A DNA stretch of 52,021 nucleotides. Origin: an uncultured Campylobacter sp. Its GTDB lineage: Bacteria; Campylobacterota; Campylobacteria; Campylobacterales; Campylobacteraceae. The stretch lies in NCBI RefSeq assembly GCF_937981295.1, contig NZ_CALJPC010000031.1, positions 1 to 52,021 of the forward strand, in the 5' to 3' direction. Each line of letters begins with the position of its first letter. Position 1 is the first letter of the stretch. Below the pieces are notes generated by a model that was not told the origin of the DNA, did no database searches, and saw nothing but the letters and a program-made list of their open reading frames with translations. Both the position numbers and the translations under genes were made by a program. Below are positions 24,673 through 33,048 of the stretch, piece by piece.

Positions 24673-26421
24673 GTGAGCGAGACTATCGCCGCTATCGCTA
24701 CGGCTCACGGCATCGGCGGAATTTGCATAGTTAGAATTTCAGGCGAGGAAGCGCTATCTATCGCTCTAGGCCTTTCACATCGCAGTTTTTTGCGACCTCG
24801 CTATGCTACGCTTGTGAATCTTTTTGACGCGAGCGGCGAAGCGTTCGGCGAGGCGATTTTGATATATTTTAAAGCTCCGCATAGCTTTACCGGCGAGGAT
24901 GTCGTAGAAGTGCAGACCCACGGCGGCTTTACGGCTTCATCCTTGGCGTTAGATGCCGTGCTGGCTCTGGGTGCGCGCATAGCAAATCCGGGCGAGTTTA
25001 GTAAGCGAGCGTTTTTAAACGGTAAAATGGATCTTAGCAAAGCGGAAGCCATAAGCGATCTGATTAATTCGCGCTCGCAAAGTGCGGCTAAAATTTTAGC
25101 TAGAAACCTGCGCGGCGAGCTAGCAGACTTCGTCGCAAATCTGCGCGCGGCTCTGGTTAAGACGCTAGCTTTTGTCGAGGTTTGCATCGACTACGCAGAG
25201 GACGATCTGCCTTCTGATGTGCTGCAAAACTCGCAAGAAATGCTTAGCCAAAATATCGCTTCTCTAGAAAAAATCACTCGCATCAGCCGCAGCCGCAAGG
25301 GACTGATCGAGGGCTTTAAAGTAGCGATTGTGGGTAAGCCCAATGTCGGTAAATCAAGCATTTTAAATTCTATGCTGAGCTTTAGTCGCGCTATCGTGAG
25401 CGACGAAGCGGGCACTACGCGCGATCTCATCGAAGAAAGCCTGCAGATAGGCACTCATCTAATCCGTATAGTCGATACTGCAGGTATCAGACACAGCGGC
25501 TCAAAGCTCGAAAGTATCGGCATTTCATATTCGCTTCGCGCTGCAAGCGAGGCGGACGTGATTTTGGCAGTGTTTGACGCAAGCCGCGAATGGGACGCCG
25601 AGGACGCGCAGATCCTAAAAATATTGCGTGAACAAAAAGACAAAAAAATCATCTACGTTTTAAATAAATGCGACTTGCCGCGTAAATTTCATCCTAGCGC
25701 TGAGGATCTTGGCGATGATTTAGAGGCTTTTTCTGAAAAAAATTTCGCAGCCGAAAATCCCATACCAGAGAATTCCGCAGCCGAAAATTTAAAGCAAAGT
25801 CGGACCTGCGACGCTTCTTTAAATTCCTGCGCGCAGAATTTAAAAGCTAAAAATTTAAAGCGTGACTTAAGCGCGCAAAATTCTACTTCCACAGATTCCG
25901 TGCTTACAAGCCAAATAGCTCTTGCGAATTCAATAAATCTGGTGGGGCAGAATTCCGCCGCAAAAGCGGGACTAGTGTCGCCAAATACCGAGCGCGTTAC
26001 TGCAAGCTGTGCTGCGGAGAATTTCACGCAGGATGATTCCAAACAAAATTCTGCAAATTCCATCGCGTCTAGTAGCTCTGCAAAAAATTCCGCTAGGCAA
26101 ACTACCCAAGCAAATTCCATTTTTACGCTACTTGAAATTTCTGCAAACGAGGGTGTGGATAAAATTTTAACCGCGCTTGAGAGCTACTTAAATTCTCAAA
26201 ATTTCGATGGCCTTATGCTAAGCAACGAGCGGCAAATTCTATCTTGCGAGAGCGCGCTTGCAGCTCTTAAAAACGCGAGCGAGCGCCTAGCTTGCGGCGA
26301 GCTTGAGCTTTTTGCATTTGAGATAAATCGCGCGATTGAGGCGATTGCACGTATTTCGCGTCCATTTGAGCGAGATGAAATTTTAGACGAAATGTTTAGC
26401 AATTTTTGCCTCGGCAAATAG
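24673..26421 (+). CDS. mnmE: tRNA modification GTPase MnmE with a large insertion in the G domain
   Basis: MnmE works with MnmG to make 5-carboxymethylaminomethyl-type uridine at the tRNA wobble position. The N-terminal folate-binding domain, helical domain, and G motifs are intact: G1 GKPNVGKSS (221-229), G3 DTAG (268-271), G4 NKCD (331-334), a G5-like SAN near 490, and C-terminal FCLGK. Length is 582 residues against about 450 usually. The excess lies between G4 and G5, residues about 340-482 (25690-26118), a low-complexity Ala/Ser/Asn/Gln/Lys stretch including a 10-residue tandem repeat (NFAAENPIPE, NSAAENLKQS). The start is GTG 24673. The insertion keeps frame and lies in a surface loop position, so activity is probably retained. 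Confidence 0.95.
   Translation: MSETIAAIATAHGIGGICIVRISGEEALSIALGLSHRSFLRPRYATLVNLFDASGEAFGEAILIYFKAPHSFTGEDVVEVQTHGGFTASSLALDAVLALGARIANPGEFSKRAFLNGKMDLSKAEAISDLINSRSQSAAKILARNLRGELADFVANLRAALVKTLAFVEVCIDYAEDDLPSDVLQNSQEMLSQNIASLEKITRISRSRKGLIEGFKVAIVGKPNVGKSSILNSMLSFSRAIVSDEAGTTRDLIEESLQIGTHLIRIVDTAGIRHSGSKLESIGISYSLRAASEADVILAVFDASREWDAEDAQILKILREQKDKKIIYVLNKCDLPRKFHPSAEDLGDDLEAFSEKNFAAENPIPENSAAENLKQSRTCDASLNSCAQNLKAKNLKRDLSAQNSTSTDSVLTSQIALANSINLVGQNSAAKAGLVSPNTERVTASCAAENFTQDDSKQNSANSIASSSSAKNSARQTTQANSIFTLLEISANEGVDKILTALESYLNSQNFDGLMLSNERQILSCESALAALKNASERLACGELELFAFEINRAIEAIARISRPFERDEILDEMFSNFCLGK
25741..25800 (+). repeat. 30-bp tandem repeat inside the mnmE insertion
   Basis: Two adjacent 30-nt units begin at 25741 and 25771; their first 18 bases differ at one position (AATTTCGCAGCCGAAAAT versus AATTCCGCAGCCGAAAAT), after which they diverge. 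The period equals ten codons and encodes NFAAENPIPE followed by NSAAENLKQS. It is the clearest trace of how the MnmE insertion grew. Confidence 0.75.
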
Positions 26422-26451
26422 CGTTTTAGCTACTAATTAGCCAAAATTCAA

Positions 26452-26457
26452 TATAAT
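26452..26457 (+). promoter_or_regulatory. -10 box of the lipooligosaccharide operon
   Basis: A perfect TATAAT 24 nt before the lpxL ATG and within an AT-rich stretch, with no good -35, as is usual for sigma-70 promoters of Campylobacter. It lies 31 nt after the mnmE stop, so the glycan genes can be transcribed separately from the rpmH-mnmE cluster. Confidence 0.6.
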
Positions 26458-26480
26458 CTCGCATTTAAAACGAGGTCTTT

Positions 26481-27362
26481 ATGAAGGAAAAAATCCAATA
26501 TTTTTTGGCGCTGTGTCTGATAAAATTTGCAAAATTCGCGCCGAAAAGCTTCATATTCGCATTTTTCGACAAGCTCGCACTTTTTACATCGTGGAAGCTT
26601 AGCAGGCGCGTTAAAGTCGCGCAGGATAACCTTCGCGCTGCTTATCCGCAAAAAAGCGAAAGTGAGCTTCACGCTCTTGCGATCGAGAATTTTCGCAGTA
26701 TCGCTAGGATGCTTACCGATACGCTTTTATTTTACAATGGCAGACTAAAATTTGATGATCTGATTTCAAACGGCGAGCAGGCGCTAGAGCGCGTCCGAGA
26801 GCTAAAAGGTGATAATCCGCACGGGATTTTATTTTTTACGGCGCATTTTGGAAATTGGGAAATTCTAGCTAATTTTTTCGGCGCCAATGGCTTTCCTGTC
26901 TCGGTAGTCGGGCGTCGCAGCGATAATGAGTTGATCGAAGAGCAGCTCGTGGCGCCGTTTCGCGAGCGCTACGGCAACGACCTCATTTATAAAGACGATG
27001 CGATGCGCAGGCTCGTGCAGGCGCTAAAGCAGGGGCGCAACGTAGGCATTCTGCCCGATCAAAAGCCAGGCCCTAAAAACAGCCTGATTACGACCTTTTT
27101 TGGACGACAGTGCTACACCACGAAGACTATCGCGTCGCTTTATTTGAAATTTCGCCCCGTGCTGATACCTATTTTTGCGCGCCGCGGAGAGGATGATCGC
27201 TACGAGATCGTGATCAAGGATTTCCCGCCGCTACCTGAGGGGCTAAATAAGGACGAGGCCGAACTGTTTATCACGCAAAAGTGCAACGACATTTTCGAAG
27301 AGGTCGTGCGAACCGCGCCGCAGCAGTGGTTTTGGATACACAAACGATGGAAAATGGACTGA
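26481..27362 (+). CDS. lpxL: lipid A biosynthesis lauroyl-type acyltransferase
   Basis: A 293-residue member of the LpxL/HtrB family, an inner-membrane enzyme that adds a secondary acyl chain to the Kdo-lipid A precursor. The catalytic H-x4-E motif is HFGNWE (His122, Glu127), followed by FPVSVVGRRSDN, GILPDQKPGP and the C-terminal QQWFWIHKRWK typical of the family. The ATG at 26481 follows AACGAGGTC. It opens a nine-gene operon of lipooligosaccharide genes, as htrB does at the start of C. jejuni LOS loci. The stop (TGATG) overlaps the next start. Confidence 0.93.
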   Translation: MKEKIQYFLALCLIKFAKFAPKSFIFAFFDKLALFTSWKLSRRVKVAQDNLRAAYPQKSESELHALAIENFRSIARMLTDTLLFYNGRLKFDDLISNGEQALERVRELKGDNPHGILFFTAHFGNWEILANFFGANGFPVSVVGRRSDNELIEEQLVAPFRERYGNDLIYKDDAMRRLVQALKQGRNVGILPDQKPGPKNSLITTFFGRQCYTTKTIASLYLKFRPVLIPIFARRGEDDRYEIVIKDFPPLPEGLNKDEAELFITQKCNDIFEEVVRTAPQQWFWIHKRWKMD

Positions 27363-28786
27363 TGGCGTGGCAAATTTCAAGAGGCGAGAGCAGACGGGGC
27401 ATCGCGAGAAATTTATCCGCGCCGCAGGGCTCGCGTCTCTTTGCAAAAGAGCAAAGCGTCGAAAATTTAAGTAGAGCCGCGCGAGCGGGTAAAATTTTAA
27501 ATCGCGAAAGCTCTATGGCGATCGCCGCTGCGCGAGATTATAAAAATTCGAAATTTAAAAATTTCATATCGATTTGCGGCAGCCCCTCTTACATTTTACG
27601 CCGCGAAAATTTTAGATATAAAAATTTAAGATCGGGTGCCTCAGATTACGCGTGGCACGCAGGCGGCGGGTCATTAAATTTAAACAGCGAAAACTCCGCT
27701 GCAAATCAGTCCGCCCCAAAAAATCCGCATCGAAAAGCGCTCATCTTAAGCGACGGCCGCAAGGGGCACGAGAACCAAAGTATCGCATTTTGCGAGCTAA
27801 AAGGGCTTGATTTTTGCATTTGCAAGATCGCTTACGCAAACAAGCTTCTTAAACTCTGCTCCTACGCGCTTGATTTTTTTGGGCTTTATTTTAAAATTTT
27901 TAAGTGCGATCTTGGCGGGAGTGGCACGGCGGCGGACCGTAAAAACGGATCAAATTTAAATAGTCCCGCTTTAAATAGCTCCGCCTCGCAAAATAGCGTA
28001 AATTTAGACGCCGCGCCGAATGGCGCCAATTCGGACGCCGTATCATATAGCGCAAATTTAGATGCTCCGGCAGATCGCAATTTAAATTTTACAGATTTCG
28101 ATCTGTTCGTGGGCGCGGGCTCTACGAGCTATTACGCGCTGAAATTTTACGCGCGCAGATACGCAAAGCCGAGCGTAGCACTAATGTATCCGAAGGGCTA
28201 CCGCAAGGATTTTAGCGTCATCATCGCAGGCGCGCATGATCGCCCGAAGCCGCGCGCGAACCTTAAAATTTCGCCCGTCTCGCTTAGTTTTTCGCGCCCG
28301 CAGGGGCTGTATCAGCCGCAGTGCAAATCCATCGGATTTATCATCGGCGGGCCTAATTTCTGCTTTGAGATGGGGGATGAAATTTTAAAGCAGATCGAGG
28401 GCGTGAGGGCGCAGTTTGCGGACTGCGAGTTTGCGCTAACGACCTCTCCACGCACGCCGCAGGCTACCGAGAGCGCGCTAGAAAAACTCGGCTGGGATTA
28501 CAGCGTGATTTATAGTCGCGAGCCCGTAAATCCGATCGGCGATTTTTTGGCGCAGTGCGAGTGGGTCTTTATCAGCGAGGACAGCGTCTCGATGATAAGC
28601 GAGGCCGTATCTAACGGGCGTGCGAGCGTAGCCATTTTGAGTTTAAAACGCAAAGATGCTCATAATAAATTTGACGATTTTATAAGCGCTCTCGTTTCTA
28701 CGGGACATGCTAGGCGCTATGACGAAGCGTTAAAAAAGACTGCGAAGTACGATCTTGGGGCGTTTGTGAGGGAGATAAAAATATGA
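27362..28786 (+). CDS. ELM1 (mitochondrial fission) family protein with low-complexity N-terminus and internal insert
   Basis: From KALILSDGRKGHENQS (starting 27734) onward this is an ELM1/DUF1022-family protein, a GT-B-like fold found in bacterial envelope-sugar loci and of uncertain activity. Later family segments are FVGAGSTSYYALKFYARR, FIIGGPNFCFEMGDEIL and FISEDSVSMISEAVSNGR. The first 124 residues from ATG 27362 are not family sequence; they are basic and Ser/Asn/Ala-rich. A second atypical stretch of about 60 residues (27911-28087; GSNLNSPALNSSASQNS and similar) interrupts the core. I chose ATG 27362 because it overlaps the lpxL stop (TGATG); an ATG at 27347 is also possible. Function in LOS assembly is inferred from context. 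Confidence 0.8.
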   Translation: MAWQISRGESRRGIARNLSAPQGSRLFAKEQSVENLSRAARAGKILNRESSMAIAAARDYKNSKFKNFISICGSPSYILRRENFRYKNLRSGASDYAWHAGGGSLNLNSENSAANQSAPKNPHRKALILSDGRKGHENQSIAFCELKGLDFCICKIAYANKLLKLCSYALDFFGLYFKIFKCDLGGSGTAADRKNGSNLNSPALNSSASQNSVNLDAAPNGANSDAVSYSANLDAPADRNLNFTDFDLFVGAGSTSYYALKFYARRYAKPSVALMYPKGYRKDFSVIIAGAHDRPKPRANLKISPVSLSFSRPQGLYQPQCKSIGFIIGGPNFCFEMGDEILKQIEGVRAQFADCEFALTTSPRTPQATESALEKLGWDYSVIYSREPVNPIGDFLAQCEWVFISEDSVSMISEAVSNGRASVAILSLKRKDAHNKFDDFISALVSTGHARRYDEALKKTAKYDLGAFVREIKI

Positions 28787-29859
28787 GGGTTGTGCAAATC
28801 CTGCCAGAGCTGAACGAAGGTGGCGTCGAGCGCGGCGTAGTCGAGCTAAATAGAGAGTTTGCGCGGCGCGGCATCGAAAATTTCGTTATCAGTAACGGCG
28901 GCAAATTGGCACCCGAAATAGAAAAAGACGGCGGCGTGCACGTACAGCTCGACGTTTGCTCCAAAAATATCCTAAGCGCTCCGGCGCGCGTTTTAAAGCT
29001 GCGTAAAATTTTAAACGAAATTTCTCCAGACATCGTGCATGTCCGCTCCCGCGTGCCGGCGTGGCTGGTTAAATTTGCTCGCCCCAAAGCAAAGATCGTA
29101 AGCACCGTGCATGGGATAAATTCTGTAAATTTCTACAGTAAAATCATGACGGATGCGGACGCGATCATCTGCCCTAGCGGCTATGCGCGCGATCACGTGG
29201 TGCGAAGCTACGGCGTGGATGCGGCCAAGATCACTATTATTCCGCGCGGTATCGATCTAGTAAAATTTAATCCAAAAAATTTAAACGAGCGCTTTATCGC
29301 GGAATTTAGACAGAATTTTAACCTTGCGCAGGATGATTTCATCGTCTCGGGCGTTGGGCGTATCACGCAGATTAAGGATTACAAAACCCTGATCCGCGCC
29401 GCGGCTTTGGCAAGCGAACAAAATCTTAAAATTTTGATCGTAGGCGGCGTGAGAGCGAATCGCGACGAGTATTTTTCCGAGCTAAAATCGCTCGTAGAGG
29501 GGCTTGGCCTCTGCGAGCGCGTAATTTTTACGGGCTCGCAGAGCAAGGTAGCCGAGATTTACTCGCTCTCGTCGGTCACGGTAAGCGCTTCGAGTAAGCC
29601 CGAGAGCTTCGGGCGCTCGATGGCCGAGGCGATCGCACTGAACTGCCCGGTGATAGCGACTCGCCACGGCGGCGCGCTGGATATCGTAAGAGAGGGCGAA
29701 AACGGCTATTTTTTTGACGCGGGCGACGCGCAGGCGTTAGCGGGGCTGTTTGCCCCCGCGCGCGAGCTGAAATTTGACGGCTACGGCTACGTTTTGCAAA
29801 ACTTCAGCCTAGAGCAGATGGTAGAAAAAACGATAAAGGTTTATGAGAGTTTAATATGA
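28783..29859 (+). CDS. GT4-family glycosyltransferase
   Basis: A 358-residue GT-B glycosyltransferase. The N-terminal half starts MRVVQILPELNEGGVERGVVEL, the usual acceptor-side Rossmann fold with a GGVE motif. The C-terminal donor domain has VSGVGRITQIKDYKTLIRAA and the EX7E-type nucleotide-sugar motif SASSKPESFGRSMAEAIALNCPVIATRHGG. Such enzymes transfer hexoses or heptoses in lipooligosaccharide cores. It overlaps its upstream and downstream neighbours by 4 nt each. Sugar and linkage cannot be told from the sequence. Confidence 0.9.
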   Translation: MRVVQILPELNEGGVERGVVELNREFARRGIENFVISNGGKLAPEIEKDGGVHVQLDVCSKNILSAPARVLKLRKILNEISPDIVHVRSRVPAWLVKFARPKAKIVSTVHGINSVNFYSKIMTDADAIICPSGYARDHVVRSYGVDAAKITIIPRGIDLVKFNPKNLNERFIAEFRQNFNLAQDDFIVSGVGRITQIKDYKTLIRAAALASEQNLKILIVGGVRANRDEYFSELKSLVEGLGLCERVIFTGSQSKVAEIYSLSSVTVSASSKPESFGRSMAEAIALNCPVIATRHGGALDIVREGENGYFFDAGDAQALAGLFAPARELKFDGYGYVLQNFSLEQMVEKTIKVYESLI

Positions 29860-31043
29860 AAAAATTTTTTTATGAAAACGGCGCGCTTAGCGGCTGGAGG
29901 ATCACATTTTTAACGCTGCTGCTTCTTTGGTGCGCGTCGCTGTTTTTCAAAAACGCGGTCTATCAGATCTCCTTTGCGGCGCTAAATTTACTCTTTTTGG
30001 CGCATCTATTGTATTTTAGGAATTATGCAACTCTAAGCGAAATTTTGAAAAAAACGCGATTTATTGCGATCTGCTTTGTCTGTTTAGTGGCGACGCTAGC
30101 GATTTCAAACCTCCTAAACGAGGCCGTGATCTCAAAAAAAGCATGGCAGAGCACGCTATTTTTCGTGCTTCGATACGGCACAATATTTTTGGCGCTTTGC
30201 TATTTTTACAAGCTTAAATTTTTTGATCAAAACGCCGTTTTTGCTTTTTTGTTCGTGGGGCTTGGAATTTTATCGGCGAGCGCGATCTATCAGTTTGTAA
30301 GTAGTCCTGATGCGATCGTCTTTTCAAACAATTCCGCTCGCGGCGGACTTAGCGGAGTGCTTTCGAACCGCAATATTTTAGGGCTTTTTATGGGCTTTGG
30401 GCTCTGCCTTAGCGCGGTGGCGATACGGCGGTCTTTGGCGCTTAAATTTGCGGCTTTATTTTTATTCGCGTTTTTTATGATCTTTTCATTTTCCAGAGCG
30501 GCATGGGTTGGCGCGTTTTGCGCGCTTGTGTTTTATGGCGCGCTAAATTTAAAGAGTCTAAACAAAAAATACCTGCTTTTCACGATAGGTTTCATCGCGA
30601 TTTTTGCCGTTTTGCTTGTGCTTTCGCCGTCGTTTGAGCAAAGACTAGCAGCGCTATTTAGCGGCGAATCCTCGGGTAGAACCGTAATTTGGAGCTATAT
30701 TTTAGAGATGGCGCAGCAAAAGCCTATCTTGGGCTACGGGCTGGGCTCATATATAAATTTGCCGGGCTCCCCGGTCCTAGAGCATCCTGAATATAACGCA
30801 CCGCATAATTTATTTTTAGAAATTTTACTTTATAGCGGCGTGCTCGGTCTCATCTTTTACGGCGCGATCCTATTTAGCGTTTTTAAGGAGTGCATTCAAA
30901 GCAGGCAGTTTGGGGTTCTTGCGCTTCTAATCTATCTTTTGATAGATTGTCAGTTCGATCACGGAGCGTATCTGTCGAAAGAAGCGCTAAGTCTGGCTAC
31001 GATACTAAGTTTTTTGGCATATCGCGTAAGGATCGAGCGATGA
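29856..31043 (+). CDS. O-antigen ligase (WaaL/Wzy_C-like) membrane protein
   Basis: A 395-residue protein with about eleven membrane segments and a larger periplasmic loop near residues 270-320. The loop holds SSGRTVIWSYILEMAQQKPILGYGLGS and EYNAPHNLFLEILLYSGVLG; the conserved His in PHNLFLE is the putative catalytic residue of O-antigen ligases. It may join a glycan from undecaprenyl diphosphate to lipid A-core, or polymerise or transfer another sugar chain. The ATG overlaps the GT4 stop by 4 nt. The family is clear, while ligase versus polymerase is not decided. Confidence 0.82.
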   Translation: MKKFFYENGALSGWRITFLTLLLLWCASLFFKNAVYQISFAALNLLFLAHLLYFRNYATLSEILKKTRFIAICFVCLVATLAISNLLNEAVISKKAWQSTLFFVLRYGTIFLALCYFYKLKFFDQNAVFAFLFVGLGILSASAIYQFVSSPDAIVFSNNSARGGLSGVLSNRNILGLFMGFGLCLSAVAIRRSLALKFAALFLFAFFMIFSFSRAAWVGAFCALVFYGALNLKSLNKKYLLFTIGFIAIFAVLLVLSPSFEQRLAALFSGESSGRTVIWSYILEMAQQKPILGYGLGSYINLPGSPVLEHPEYNAPHNLFLEILLYSGVLGLIFYGAILFSVFKECIQSRQFGVLALLIYLLIDCQFDHGAYLSKEALSLATILSFLAYRVRIER

Positions 31044-31858
31044 TCTACGCGGCGGTTTTGGCTTTTGCGGCGGCGGCGCTTTTTGCATGGTTTTGCCTGC
31101 GCTTTGCGTGGTGGGCAAAGGACCAACCCTACGAGTATCCGCGCGTGCTGATGTATCATATGATCCGCGAGCATCTGCCAAAGCATGCCTCTAAATTTAA
31201 CCGCTTGCGCGTGACCCCTGCCGCGTTTGAAAAACAGCTTGCGTGGCTGAAGCGAAACGGCTTTACGAGCTACACTCTAAGCGAGCTTGCGAGCTTGGAT
31301 AAAAAGCCTGCAAAGGCGGTTTGCATTACCTTCGACGATGGGTATCGCGATAATCTCACGGGCGCTCTACCGATACTTCAAAAATACGGCTTTAAGGCGA
31401 CGATTTTCATCGTGAACCGGCGCTTTGGCGGGAATTGGGCGACCGATAAGGATCTGAAAAAATCAAGCGACGAGCTAAATCGCGAGCAGATGCTAAGCGA
31501 CGAGGAGGTCCACGAGCTTTTGCAAAGCGGGCTTATCGAGATCGGTTCGCATACGCTCGATCACGCAAACTTGCCTAGCTTGGACGCGGCAGAGCAGCTG
31601 CGTCAGATGAGCGAATCAAAGCGCGAAATAGAGGCGAAATTTGATATTTCTTGCAGCGCTTTTGCCTATCCGTTCGGCTTTTACGACGAGATTAGCGTGC
31701 GCTGCGCGCGCGAGGCGGGCTTTAGCTGCGCCGTTACGACGCAAAACGACGTGTTGCGCCCCCACTACTCAAATTTTGAAATTCCGCGCATCATGGTTAG
31801 CGGCAGACAGGGACTTTTTAGCTTCACTTTGAAGATGAAAAAGGGCAGAAATAGATGA
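31040..31858 (+). CDS. polysaccharide deacetylase (first copy)
   Basis: A 272-residue carbohydrate esterase family 4 (NodB-homology) protein with an N-terminal membrane anchor (residues 2-20). The metal and base motifs are VCITFDDGYRDN (Asp-Asp) and IGSHTLDHANL (H-x3-H), followed by FAYPFGFYDE. It probably removes acetyl groups from an envelope sugar on the periplasmic side. I chose ATG 31040, which overlaps the upstream stop (ATGA); the frame is open further upstream but that part lies inside the ligase gene. It has a paralogue at 34199 with the same architecture. Confidence 0.88.
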   Translation: MIYAAVLAFAAAALFAWFCLRFAWWAKDQPYEYPRVLMYHMIREHLPKHASKFNRLRVTPAAFEKQLAWLKRNGFTSYTLSELASLDKKPAKAVCITFDDGYRDNLTGALPILQKYGFKATIFIVNRRFGGNWATDKDLKKSSDELNREQMLSDEEVHELLQSGLIEIGSHTLDHANLPSLDAAEQLRQMSESKREIEAKFDISCSAFAYPFGFYDEISVRCAREAGFSCAVTTQNDVLRPHYSNFEIPRIMVSGRQGLFSFTLKMKKGRNR

Positions 31859-33048
31859 AAATCGCCTATCTTTGCTGCTCCAGATTTTACGGTGGCGTTG
31901 AAAAGATCGTGATCGACTCGCTGAATGAGCTTTGCAAAAGCGAGCAGGTAGCGCTTATCGTGCCTGCTAGATGCGAGTTTTTGCAGCGTCTGGATGCTCG
32001 CGTGCAAATTTATGAGTACAAAAGCCGCGACAAGCGCTACAATCCGTTTTTGTTCGCTGAAATTTATCGGTTTTTACGCTCGGGCGGATTTGAAATTTTA
32101 CATTCGCACGGCGCCAAAGCCGCGCAGATCGGCTTTGTGGTCGAAAAATTTTTAAATCTTAAACTTATCGCGACCAAACACAACGACCGCAAGGCGCCCG
32201 TTTTTGATCGCGTGCGAAACGTCATCGCAGCCTCGCGAAAGGTCGCAATCACGATAAATCACGCCGTGAAGGTGATATATTTCGGCATAGAGCCGCGGCT
32301 GGAGTTTGCAAATCGTGAAATTTGCGCGCGCTGCAAGGACGCGGAGGGCGTCGTAAACGAAGTGCCCAAAGAAGCAAAAGATGCGCGCAGTGACTCGGCT
32401 GGTACTACGGACACGTCGCAAAATACGGCTGGCTCTGCATTTGCGTCGCAAGATATGCCTGGTGGGGCGGACACGTCGCAAGATAGGGCTTTTGATTCGC
32501 AACAGGGCGCAAACGCGGCGGCGGAAAATTTTAAATTTAGCATCGTAGCGGTCGGCAGGCTTGATAAGATCAAGGGTTTTGATCTTTTGATCCGCGCCGT
32601 AAGCGAGCTGAAATTTGATTTCGAGCTTAAAATTTACGGGCAGGGCGGCGAGAGGCAAAATTTGCAAAATTTAATCGATTCGCTAAAATTGCAGGACCGC
32701 GTGCGGCTATGCGGCTTTTGCGACGACGTTGCGGCAGCTCTGAGCGCATCGCACCTGCACGTCATCAGCTCGCGTAAGGAGGGCTTTCCGGTGATTTTGA
32801 TCGAAGGTATTTTTTATTCGCCCGTGCTGATCTCTACCCGCGTGGGTGGAATTTCGGAAATTTTAAGCGAGGAGTTTTTATGCGAGGCGGCGGATCTGGG
32901 CGCTAAAATCGATGAAATTTACCGCACTTACGGCAAATACGCCCGGGCTTTTGCGCAAAAACACGCTGATCTTAAGCAAACTTTGACGCTGCAAAATTAT
33001 ATTAGCTCGCTTAAAAATTACTACGAGGAGCTGTTATGCGAAGTCTAA
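31855..33048 (+). CDS. GT4-family glycosyltransferase with repeat-containing insertion
   Basis: A 397-residue GT-B glycosyltransferase: N-terminal domain MKIAYLCCSRFYGGVEKIVID with ILHSHGAKAAQIGF, then donor domain IVAVGRLDKIKGFDLLIRAV and HVISSRKEGFPVILIEGIFYSPVLIST, with the nucleotide-sugar motif intact. Between the domains (about residues 150-225) is an extra low-complexity stretch containing a 10-residue repeat of the type GGADTSQDxA, encoded by a 30-bp tandem repeat. The insertion falls in the interdomain linker, where it is likely tolerated. It overlaps the deacetylase upstream by 4 nt and the next glycosyltransferase by 13 nt. Confidence 0.87.
   Translation: MKIAYLCCSRFYGGVEKIVIDSLNELCKSEQVALIVPARCEFLQRLDARVQIYEYKSRDKRYNPFLFAEIYRFLRSGGFEILHSHGAKAAQIGFVVEKFLNLKLIATKHNDRKAPVFDRVRNVIAASRKVAITINHAVKVIYFGIEPRLEFANREICARCKDAEGVVNEVPKEAKDARSDSAGTTDTSQNTAGSAFASQDMPGGADTSQDRAFDSQQGANAAAENFKFSIVAVGRLDKIKGFDLLIRAVSELKFDFELKIYGQGGERQNLQNLIDSLKLQDRVRLCGFCDDVAAALSASHLHVISSRKEGFPVILIEGIFYSPVLISTRVGGISEILSEEFLCEAADLGAKIDEIYRTYGKYARAFAQKHADLKQTLTLQNYISSLKNYYEELLCEV
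32397..32486 (+). repeat. three 30-bp tandem repeats inside a glycosyltransferase gene
   Basis: Units at 32397-32426, 32427-32456 and 32457-32486 share GGCTGG at the start and GTCGCAA-ATA near the end; units 1 and 3 share CGGACACGTCGCA. A partial fourth unit begins at 32487. The period is ten codons, so copy-number change would keep the frame. The encoded decapeptides are close to GTTDTSQNTA, GSAFASQDMP and GGADTSQDRA. Confidence 0.8.

Noticed and set aside
25689..26120. 143-codon open frame on the minus strand inside mnmE
   Set aside because: It is exactly the antisense of the low-complexity MnmE insertion, which has few stops on either strand because of its composition; the MnmE frame joins intact motifs on both sides and must be the coding one.
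16269..26421. A chromosomal origin near rpmH
   Set aside because: The rpmH-mnmE cluster lies beside oriC in many bacteria, but no dnaA, dnaN or DnaA-box cluster is seen here, and these genes are not origin-linked in the Campylobacter genomes I recall.
30890..31039. Upstream extension of the first polysaccharide deacetylase
   Set aside because: The frame is open inside the ligase gene, but the ATG at 31040 overlaps the ligase stop as ATGA and begins the membrane anchor, so it is the better start.
32152..32667. 171-codon open frame on the minus strand within the GT4 gene
   Set aside because: Shadow of the plus-strand glycosyltransferase; no ribosome binding site, no family resemblance, and it spans the boundary of conserved motifs on the other strand.
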